A stretch of DNA of 64,000 nucleotides from Triparma verrucosa (taxonomy: Eukaryota > Sar > Bolidophyceae > Parmales > Triparmaceae): contig BRXX01000213.1 of NCBI GenBank assembly GCA_030267905.1, positions 31,269 to 95,268 of the forward strand, written 5' to 3'. Positions within the stretch are counted from its first letter, which is position 1. Each line of letters opens with the position of its first letter. Positions 56,222 to 64,000 of the stretch are shown piece after piece. The notes under the pieces were generated by a model, which made no database searches, was not told the DNA's origin, and saw only the letters and a program-made list of their open reading frames with translations. The position numbers and the translations under genes were made by a program.

Positions 56222-59127
56222 TTACGGGGTCGTCGGTTTGGGTTCGGTGTCTCGCCTGGAGTCATCGTCACGATCACCGTCAGAAGTAGAAGTCTTTCCG
56301 CTGCCGCCGCTGCTGGTGCCGTTTGAAGTCTGCGTCATGGTGGCCATCTGCAAGTCCTCCTCAGAACCGAAGTAAACTAGCATGAGCTTGGGAGCGAATA
56401 TCAAGAGCATGACGCCAACGTCGTTCATGAAGATAATGCCGGACCTGATGAAGTAGTTGGAGACCGGGTTTTCGCTCACCATGAACAAGAGGGGCAAGCC
56501 CAAGGCCATGATCTGAAGGTTCGACACCATGGCGATGAAGACGTACTTGCTCTCCGAGAAGGCCGTGCCGGCATTCCTCGCCTTGTAGCACATGATGTTC
56601 CCGAACAAAAGGACGGAGAAGTGGATGGCGACGATGGGGCCCAGGTAAGGCCACGGGTTTGCGGAGGTGCAGGTTCCCGTTGACTCGACGGGGTAGCCCT
56701 TGATCTCTAGGTCTGGGATGCGCTGCCAGGTCAACTTGGCGTCTTCGTCGGATCCCCAGAGGACGAGGATGATGACGTCGATGGCAAGAAGCACGGCGAT
56801 GGGCTTGATCATGTCCCACGCGGTAATCGTGACCCTCGAAAGTTTCTTGTTGTTGAAGATCTTCACGATCCTCGTGATCTTGGCAAAGAGCGCGGAGAAG
56901 CTGAAGACGAAACCGACGGAGTAGAAGGCGGGGACGAGCATACAATACTTGGACGCGTAGTCAATAGCCTCCTGGTCAGTCAAGTCGGGGGTGTTGTCGT
57001 CGATTCCCATGAAGAAGATAGTGGTGGTCGACACCATGCAGCCGAAGAGGACCTGCGAGTGCGGACGCGAGTACGGACGTGAGTACGTTGTAGACTTGTT
57101 AGCGTTTAAATTTTTGCCCGTGGCCTCGGACAAAATCCAAAGAGTTCGGGGCCGCAGAGTCCCTTCTCCGTCGCGTACTCAAAGAACCTGTCGAAGTGGT
57201 TTTGCAACCCATGGATAAGAGCTTCTCACCATGTACAAGAACATTGGCTGACTGCAACGAATGACCTTGTGCTTGCGGTCAAGGAAAGTCAATACGCCGA
57301 GAGTAATAGCCAGAATGTAGTTGGCGACGACGAGCGTGTTCCCGACGGATACGAGCCCTGATCCCAAGAAGTTCTTCTCGTGGTCGGGAACCTTGATAGC
57401 CGGAGGAGGCAAAATGGTGTCGTCGGAAAAGCGGAACGGGGTCGTCCAGGCCCAGCCTCCGGCCTCGGTCCAGCTTCCAACCGCGTCGACGCTGGTGGTT
57501 CCGTCGTTTACTTTGAAGTTGTACATCATGTAGTTTCCGGAGGAGGCTGTGCGAGAACCGAATTCATCGAAGGATACTTCCCCAGAAATTGAACTGAAGG
57601 TCAAAGCCTTGATCTTCGCGTAGAACTTGTCGACGTCGTAGCTGCCAGCGGCGAAGGACTCGCCGGACGTTACGTAATCTCAAGCGGCCATACCGACGGT
57701 CATGGCGGCGTCGTAAGCGTAGGTCGCGACATCATCAGGGCTGACGGTGGCGAAAAAGTCAGAGGCGAGCTGAGAAAGGTCCGTTCCGTCCGGATGACTT
57801 GACCCAGCATCAGCAGTGTAGGAGAAAAAATTCGACTCAATGTAGGAGACGAGAGAAGCCTGCGAGTCGAAATGTTGCCAGTCAGCTGCGAACGCGTCGT
57901 ACTTGGGATTTCCAGGTACACCTCCCTGACTCAAAAGGCGGCCCATGCCGTTGGCTGCGACCTGCAAATCACCGGTCTTCGCCAAAACTTCGCCGTTGCC
58001 CGTGGCCTCGGACAAAATCCAAAGAGTTCCGGGGCCGCAGAGTCCCTTCTCCGTCGCGTACTCAAAGAACCTGTCGAAGTCGTTTCCAAAAATGATGGCG
58101 ATGCCAACTTGTAGCCTTTCGAGGGCAAAGTTGTCGATGGCGGCCTTGACCGCAACCTCAGAGCCTCCAGCGAAACCCTGAGTGGACACCTCGATGCCGA
58201 GCTCGGTGGCGAAAGTCACGAAGGCGTCCTTGTAAGCCTCGCCGTAGGCATCCTGGACGAAAGCGATGCCGACGTACTTGTGCCCGTAGGAGGCAAAGAG
58301 CTGCGCCGCCGCCTTGGCAACGGCCGAATCAGCAGGGATGGTGCGGGCGAAGTAGGGGTAGGTGGACTTTTGTTGGTCGAAGGCGTCGGAGGTACTCCAG
58401 TAAGAAACCTGTGGGATCCCGTCGATTCCGGCGAGAGTCGCCATGGGCTTGGAGGCGTCGCTTCTGGCGGCGCCGACCATGGCATGGAGGTCATAGCCAC
58501 CATCCTCAGCGTCCTGGCGAGCAGCACGGTAGGCGATGATGGACCCCCTAGCGTTACTCCCCGTGTCGTACATGGTCTGGAGTGGAAAAATAAGGGATAA
58601 GTAGAGGGATAAGGATAGGTTTTCGCCACCTCACAACTGACTCATTGACTCACCGGGCTGAGCTCGACATCGCAGGAAGCATAGCCTGAAAGTTCGGGAA
58701 TGTAGCGGTCGTTCCTCTCATTGAAGTCCTTGACGCCCAGAAGAGACCCAATAGCGACAGAGCGCCACCTTTGAAGCGAAAAAAACGGAAGAAATAAGTT
58801 AGAAATCTTAGGCAGGTGCAAATACTTGCGGTGAAGTGTGAAGTGAAAGTGAAAGTGAAACTTACGCATCGCTGAGAACTTGCTCGCCCGCTTGCTCGCG
58901 GAGGTCTATCAGAGTTATAGCGATGAGGCAGGGGGGTTAGCTCGACGAACTCGTAAATTTTGGTATTTGGAAGGGCAGCAGACACATTCCGATAGGGTTC
59001 TACTAATGCTCGTCTGTTGCAGATTTTACAACTTACCCGTAAGGCGCTGCATCAAAGCTACGTTGACTTGCGTGACACTGGCCACTAAAATAGGGCAGCA
59101 GAACGCCAGTAAAGTCGGAAGTTTCAT
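56222..59127 (-). CDS. Class C (GABA-B/metabotropic-type) G-protein-coupled receptor with an in-frame TGA
   Basis: Five exons (59127-59037, 58905-58866, 58768-58654, 58576-57230, 57052-56222) join in phase to 807 codons. After a signal peptide (LLAFCCPILVAS) comes a periplasmic-binding-protein-like (ANF receptor) ligand domain: GSIIAYRAA, PYFARTIPADSAVAKAAAQL, GIAFVQDAYGEAYKDAF, ATYAYDAAMTVGMAA. The C-terminal half is a seven-helix bundle (LGSGLVSVGNTLVVANYILA, MFLYM-VLFGCMVSTTTIFF, down to GVMLLIFAPKLML), followed by a Ser/Thr/Asp-rich tail. One TGA at 57682-57680 interrupts codon position GMAA-TGA-DYV; the same frame stays open on both sides. Explanations are selenocysteine, stop-codon readthrough, a nonsense mutation or an assembly error. 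Intron 4 contains an 88-nt copy of an exon segment. Confidence 0.82.
57114..57201 (-). repeat. 88-nt copy of a GPCR exon segment inside its own intron
   Basis: The intron segment matches plus-strand 57996-58084 of the same gene's exon 4 in the same orientation, with one single-base deletion and one substitution seen. It lies inside the intron 57229-57053, so it does not alter the coding sequence. Confidence 0.92.
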
Positions 59128-59641
59128 TGTGACTTAATAGACGTTGTTTTCTTGCCAGTGATTCAGTGCTTGAATGAAAAATTTTCACTGAAAGACAACA
59201 CATACTCAAAAGTTAGAAGTCTCAAACCGTGTAATTTTCCAATCGACACAACAAAACTATATACCACGATATGAGCTAAAAAACCCAAAAGCCTGCGCGG
59301 ATTCGGTGGCCGGTGAATGGGAAGCTCCTTAATTTTGCTTGGGGCAAGTCCATGTCAAGAGAGAGTGCGGGTCGGGCACGGGATGAGATGGTAAACCCTT
59401 ACAATCGCACTCTCTACAACAACAAGGATATATGTTATTTTCTTACCCACAGATTAACGAAAGACCTTAGCGCGAGAGCACGACGAACCCCCCTGACCCC
59501 TAGCTACTTTTCCTCTTCCCCCTCCCCCTTGACTTTGGTTGAAACTACTACGTGACAGCAACACTCAAAGAGAGAAACCAATTTTTGCCACAAAAATTAT
59601 AAATTCGATTTGCGTATTTGCGCATTTGCGCTGCTTGCTGT
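59128..59641. other. Intergenic region between GPCR start and BBS5 stop
   Basis: These 514 bp upstream of the GPCR hold no gene. They are AT-rich (59170-59290). The GPCR promoter probably lies in the left 200 bp and the BBS5 3' UTR in the right part. Confidence 0.55.
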
Positions 59642-60880
59642 TTAGCCACCGGCAACGTTCCATAACGATGACATATTCCAGCCATCTGGTAACTTTTCAC
59701 AGGCGAGGCCAATGTCATTGTCGAAGGTGATCTCCTTGTTGTCGCTGCCGTTAGATCCTTCAGCATAGTAGGCAGCAAATGCGTCGTTGGTATCCCCATC
59801 TACGATCTCCACATCGTCGTCCACCCTCGCGACCTTGAGCGCATCTAGACTGGGGGCTGACTCTTCTTCGTGGAAGTCCACGCCAAAGATTGGGTTGACG
59901 GAGAAAATTTTGTGGAGCGAGCATATCTCCTTGAGGATCGTCTCCAGCCGCTCCGGGGGGTGCAGCCGGAAGCCGAGGATGTAGCCGCCACACCTTGGCT
60001 GCGTTTCAACGACGAGGGCCTTCCCGAACTTGCTGTTGCGAATCCTGACGTGCTTCATCTGCATGTACGGGACGCTCACGTTAAAGTTTTGGGCTAAATT
60101 CGCGTGCCAGACCAAACGAACGTTGGTGATGAAGAATTGCCCGAGGTTACCTTGGTCGGAGGATAAATTCCAGGCATCGGGAATTTTATTGTACACTTGT
60201 TCAAGTGGAAGAAGGATAAGTTGTTGGTCACGAATGATGGAGCCCCGGAGCTGCCAGGAGGGGAGGAGGGGGGTGAGGAGGAGGGGGGTGGGAGGGAGAG
60301 GGAGAGAGGGGTTAATTTATTTCAGTAGCACTCAAAACGAAACGAGCCCCGATAGCACACACCTTTAAATCACGGTATAGTGACGACGTCTTGTAGGCTC
60401 GAGAGACGGACTGAACAGTTGTGAATAATCGGGGAGAATTCTTCACCAGGGAGGTAAAGATGAATTCGAACCTGGGTGGGGGTGAGCGCGAGGGCAGGGC
60501 AGTAGAATCAAGAGCAGAAGTTCTCTAACTGTCAGTATCTCTTCTCACCTGCTGTTCGCATCCTGCGTCATTATGTACAGCGCTTGAGTAGGCCCTCTAA
60601 GCTTGCTTTTCGCCTTCCTAATGTTGATATTCAACACCGTCTTGAGGCCTATGCTCAGATTGTGCTTGCCCTTGTGCGCAATCCACAGTATTCGCAAGTT
60701 GGTGACCACCAAACTCCCCCTCATCCCATTGTTTCCCTTGGTGTCCTCCACGCTGTTGATGCTGTCTATTATGAACTCACCCGATCGGTTCTCGAGGAGC
60801 CTAGGCTGCGCGTCAAAGCGAATCTCCCGGTCCTGCCATATGTACTGGCCCATGGCCATGGTCGAGTGATTGTCAGTCAT
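59642..60880 (-). CDS. BBS5: BBS5, BBSome subunit
   Basis: Three exons (60880-60549, 60471-60363, 60250-59642) give 349 residues, very close to the usual 341. BBS5 binds phosphoinositides through two GLUE/PH-like domains in the BBSome coat that moves cargo in cilia. Typical blocks are WQDREIRFD, SIEDTKGNNG-like VEDTKGNNGMRG, LVVTNLRILW, SKLRGPTQALYI, then RFEFIFTSLVKNSPRLFTTV across intron 1, WNLSSDQGNLGQFFITNVRL and PIFGVDFHEEE. The start is uncertain. The listed ATG gives a short N-terminal extension; alternatively a 5' exon 61074-60994 (ATG-DFDKTRK) could splice at a CAGTAAGT donor to the acceptor before YIWQDR, which keeps phase. Adjacent to, and divergent from, a TTLL gene. Confidence 0.95.
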
Positions 60881-61158
60881 GGAGCGAGATAGGGGGGGAG
60901 GACGACCAGGGAGGGATTAAGAGAGAGGAGAGGAGAGGAGGGAGCGTAGAGGAGTGACTTAGTCGGGGGTTTGGATGACGGACGGGGACTTACTGCTGAT
61001 AGAAGCTGTGAGGAGGAGTTTTGTTGTGTTTTGCCGCGGGGCTTGGTTGCTTTTCTTGTCTTGTCAAAATCCATAAAATCAAACCGTCAAACTTACATTT
61101 TGGAAGAGTTTAGGACTGAAAAAAGCCTGTTGCAGGGTTCCGTTCCTGAAATATATTT
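60881..61158. promoter_or_regulatory. Divergent promoter, BBS5 and TTLL
   Basis: There are 278 bp between the two start codons, both of genes linked to cilia. A purine-rich tract at 60915-60940 is flanked by a G-rich block. No RFX X-box is certain: a GTTGCTT half-site at about 61045 is the nearest I see. If the alternative BBS5 exon is right, this region also holds its first exon. Confidence 0.5.
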
Positions 61159-63402
61159 ATGATAGTAGATGAGGAGGAGCCCTGCTCAGAACTGCCGCCG
61201 GGGGTGGTGTTCTACGCGGCACCAGCCAAGCCCGAGCCTGTCCCCCAAGTAATACGACCAGAAGAGGTCAGGGAGCAAGACAATGCCAGGCCCAATGGAG
61301 CAGCTACCGTGGGCCAGGCGTCGCGAACTGTTGGCGACTCGCGGCTGAAAAAGGTCGCCAGCGGTTCAGCGGTTACCGCCGTGCGAACGATGCGCCGAAA
61401 ATCTTCCACTGCCAAGAAGGCAGCAGGGGGAAGGAGGAAGGCAACAACGATAAGCGAGGGGGGCAGTGCAAAGGAGGTGGTGTCGACACCGTGCGCGACG
61501 GGACCCGCGAAGCAAGGGCCAATTTGCTATAACTACCTGCTGTGTCCTGGGAACAACAGCAGAGTCATCCTGGCGGTCATGAGAAGGCGTCCGTGGTTCG
61601 GCTGCGTGGGGAAGAACGAGAAGCTCGGAAGCCCCGCAGTCAACGTGGTGTGGGAGATGTGGCGCTCCCTGGCAAGGTGCGCGGCCACGCCGCACAACGC
61701 ATACTGCGCCCTGAACCACTTGGACGGGAACAGGCAACTAGTATCGAAGAAGAACTTGTGGAAGAACCTGGCAAGGCACTGCTCGAAGACAGGGGAGGGC
61801 GATCTCAATGATTTCGTCCCTCCCACGTTTTTACTCAAGGGCCGGGGCGCCTCAGGGGCGGGGGAAGGGGACCCCGAGCGTGTGCGATTCAAGGCGTATC
61901 TAGACACGGCAAGTTCTACGACGGAAAACTGCTACGGTTTGGAGATGCCGGATCACAAAGGTGAGGCGGGGAGGGCGTGGCGCCTGTGGGACACTTTCTA
62001 ACTACTCACAACAGCTTTAGAGCTCTCCGGACTGACAAACGAGGAGGAGGAAGAAGGCGACGGCGACGGCGACAGCGAGGGGGATGAGGGAGACGGGGAC
62101 GAAACAAGTAATGTCGGTGAGGACGGGGATACCGAAGAGACCGAGGTTGAGGGCGAATCAGGTGGGGGGGAGGATGCAAAAGACGGCGTGAAGGCGAAAA
62201 ATAAGGGCAGTAAAAGCGACTGCGAAACGGGGAGTCTGTGGATAGTGAAGCCTGCAGCCTCCACTAATAGAGGGTGCGGGATTCAAGTTTGTCAGGTGAG
62301 GCGAGCCGCAGCTCTGGCTAAAAATGGCTAGGTTGCTGAGAAGAAACTAATTCCCTCCGCCCCACTTCGTCCCCATAAATAGGGCTTCGACCAGGTCATT
62401 CAGGCAGTGACCAACCTCTCCAAGTCAAAGCTCAACAACAAGCTCACGAAGAAGCACGGCTGGGTTGTGCAGAAATACCTAGAAAGACCATACTTAGTCC
62501 ACGGCCGCAAGTTTGACTTACGAGTTTATGTCTTGTTCACTGTCAACCCGAACAAGAAGGCCGAGAGTCCAGTGAACACCTACATGTACGACGAGTTCTA
62601 CGTGCGAACTAGCGGTGTCGCTTACAACGTGAGCAAGAAGAACCTGAAGGTAAGGGACACGTGGGTAATGGGCGGGTCTGCTCACTAATTCTAATCCAAC
62701 CACAAACACACACACGTCGTTGCAGAACTCGATGATGCACCTCACAAACGACGCCATCCAGAAGAAGGTAAAGGACAACTATGGAAAGGTGAGTGCATTC
62801 AAGGACCAACCAGCAGTTCTGAGACGTCCACGAGCCAACACACGTATACTTCCCCCCGCAGCACGAGGACGCGAATAAGCTGTCGATGAAGCAGTTTGGC
62901 GAGTACCTTACTGAGCATAGCGGAGTCCCCGAAGATTACATAGAGACGGTCATGAGGCCGAAGATCCAAGAGATAGTCAAACTAGCGTCGAAAGCCACTA
63001 GACACAAGCTGAACACGAACGGAAGAAAGCACGGATTTGAACTGATGGGCTGGGATTTCATGATCGACACCGATCTGGAACCTTGTCTGCTAGAGGTAAA
63101 TTCAAACCCGTGCTTGGAGCAGCCGTGCCTGTTGTTGGAGCGGCTAGTATCAGAGGTCGTGGAGAGTAGGTGAGGTTCTTTTGGGGGCGTTATGTGTTGT
63201 TGATTTTTCTAACCCAATCGTTTCAATTGTGGCTGTCCTTGTCCTTGTCCTTGTCCTTGTAAATTTCCCTGTCGAGCTCAGCTTTCAGCTGGGAGTTGAC
63301 AAGTTCTTCCCACCGCCTAAAGTGAAAACGAAGAAGGGAGAGGTAGCAAAGCAAGAGATCGCAATGCTAAGGGAGGTAAACCAGTTTCAGCTCCTGGAGT
63401 AA
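61159..63402 (+). CDS. Tubulin-tyrosine-ligase-like (TTLL) glutamylase/glycylase family
   Basis: Six exons (61159-61960, 62015-62295, 62383-62649, 62726-62788, 62862-63169, 63282-63402) join in phase to 613 residues. TTLL enzymes are ATP-grasp ligases that add Tyr, Glu or Gly to tubulin, chiefly in axonemes. Family blocks are SLWIVKPAASTNRGCGIQV (ATP-binding KP and RGxGI), WVVQKYLERPYLVHGRKFDL, RVYVLF, MMHLTNDAIQ, then ELMGWDFMIDTDLEPCLLEVNSNP (metal and ATP site). The N terminus (about 200 residues) is basic and disordered, and a long Asp/Glu/Gly insert of about 55 residues occurs before the KP motif. The final exon reads SFQLGVDKFFPPPK and ends at TAA 63400. An alternative splice (donor about 63379, acceptor about 63556) keeps the frame open and leads towards the telomere; see findings. 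Confidence 0.9.
63170..63281. repeat. TTLL intron with (GTCCTT)n microrepeat
   Basis: The intron between the fifth and sixth TTLL exons contains four tandem GTCCTT units at about 63238-63261, which contribute to the polypyrimidine tract before the acceptor at 63281. Confidence 0.7.
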
Positions 63403-63933
63403 TGTTCTTTAAGTTTTAAAAAAATCCAAATTTTTTGACGGAGCCTTAAAACGATATCCTACGTGGCTCGAAGCTCGCTTCGTTCATTACGCTCGTAGTT
63501 TAAGAGAAAGTGGGCAAAACAAGGGAGCAATCTCTGAACTTCGCTAGAGGGAGAGGTAGCTGTAGACCTTGCCAGCGAGGAGCTGAGAGTTGCAAGTGTG
63601 GAGATTGGGCGGATTGTGGGAAGAGTTGATGTGGAGGATGTGCTCGATAGTTTATTCAACGATATTTGCGTGGGGAAGTAAGTGATATTGAACCTGATAT
63701 TAATATTATTGAATGACTTTTTGTTTGCAACTGTAACTTTTGTTTGCTAAGGATCCTAAAACTCTTCAAGGCAGCTCTGAAACGAAAATTTCAAACTCTA
63801 TCATCTGAAAAGAGAGTAAAGCAAGTCCCCACAAAATGTGATTCTCGTCAGTTAGGTGAAAATACTAAGAGGACCTTTTTTATTCAAAATAACTTCAGGA
63901 TGTATCTTACATATCACTGGGCTCTCCGCCCTG
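63403..63933. other. Gap between TTLL stop and the telomere, with possible unassigned exons
   Basis: An open frame without Met runs from 63538 to 63680 (core EVAVDLASEELRVASVEIG), followed by a GTAAGTG donor at 63678 and an acceptor at 63751. The next frame is open until the telomere starts at 63934. This may be the last part of TTLL or of an unrelated truncated gene. A CTCGCTTCGTTCATTACGCTCG string at 63474 is another copy of the intron-tail motif. Confidence 0.45.
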
Positions 63934-64000
63934 TTAGGGTTAGGGTTAGGGTTAGGGTTAGGGTTAGGGTTAGGGTTAGGGTTAGGGTTAGGGTTAGGGT
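63934..64000 (+). repeat. Telomere, (TTAGGG)n, right chromosome end
   Basis: Eleven perfect TTAGGG units run to the last base in the orientation expected for a right chromosome end. The start abuts CCCTG with no obvious subtelomeric satellite. The window edge may cut the full length. Confidence 0.97.

Noticed and set aside
57631..57690. A 52-nt intron to remove the in-frame TGA in the GPCR
   Set aside because: The candidate GT...AG pair would shift the frame and the flanking codons continue in the unspliced phase, so it does not work.
60460..60480. Possible tRNA B-box (GGTTCGAATTC on the minus strand)
   Set aside because: It is the start of BBS5 exon 2 with coding sequence in frame; no A box or cloverleaf was found.
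63289..63402. TTLL last exon starting at 63289
   Set aside because: That acceptor puts the reading frame out of phase with exon 5 and stops after about a dozen codons; the acceptor at 63281 keeps phase and gives SFQLGVDKFF.

Overview
The window is nuclear DNA of a unicellular eukaryote, most likely a photosynthetic stramenopile (heterokont alga) with a flagellate stage. The plastid evidence is several proteins that start with a signal peptide followed by a Phe-containing transit-like stretch, as in ASAFAP-type bipartite targeting of secondary red plastids (for example ESSAF at 22109, PATAFSP at 50694). One of these is a plastid lipid-associated (PAP/fibrillin) protein. The flagellate evidence is BBS5, a CFAP210/CCDC173-like protein and a tubulin-tyrosine-ligase-like protein. 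The right end is a telomere: about 11 TTAGGG units run to the last base. Placing it near Parmales/Bolidophyceae is a guess from overall character, not a demonstrated identity.

The gene order is compact. I resolve 27 protein genes, most with 1 to 5 short GT-AG introns of about 75-160 nt, whose splice phases I checked by hand. Strands alternate almost gene by gene, giving head-to-head pairs with 85-300 bp between start codons and tail-to-tail pairs with 28-170 bp between stop codons.

Layout. 1-8032: a truncated serine carboxypeptidase and a giant secreted/membrane Cys-rich protein with a terminal WW domain. 8480-15795: PAP/fibrillin, a protein with a C-terminal zinc knuckle, a TrmO-like tRNA methyltransferase, a trypsin-fold protein with Cys in place of the catalytic Ser, and a coiled-coil repeat protein. 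15963-23449: eIF5B, a small membrane protein, a Y-family DNA polymerase with unusual active-site residues, and a plastid-type methyltransferase. 23491-34491: a membrane-anchored GH16 enzyme, chalcone-isomerase-like protein, PA-domain protein, acyl-CoA oxidase-like protein, HAD phosphatase, class III aminotransferase and a four-helix membrane protein. 34561-45888: one 3,688-residue FN3-NACHT-HEAT-beta-helix protein. 45978-55962: CFAP210-like, an ABC-F ATPase, a plastid-type unknown, methionyl-tRNA formyltransferase and a helical-repeat protein. 56222-63402 and beyond: a class C GPCR with an in-frame TGA, BBS5, and a TTLL gene that may read into the telomere.

Functional themes are cilium/flagellum (CFAP210, BBS5, TTLL, possibly the GPCR), organelle gene expression and lipids (TrmO, formyltransferase, ABC-F, PAP), and large multidomain surface or signalling proteins. 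The points most worth checking are the giant NACHT protein that shares an 89-bp intergenic gap with a ciliary gene, the in-frame TGA in the GPCR, the open frame that runs into the telomere, a family of look-alike intron 3' ends, and the Cys-nucleophile trypsin fold.
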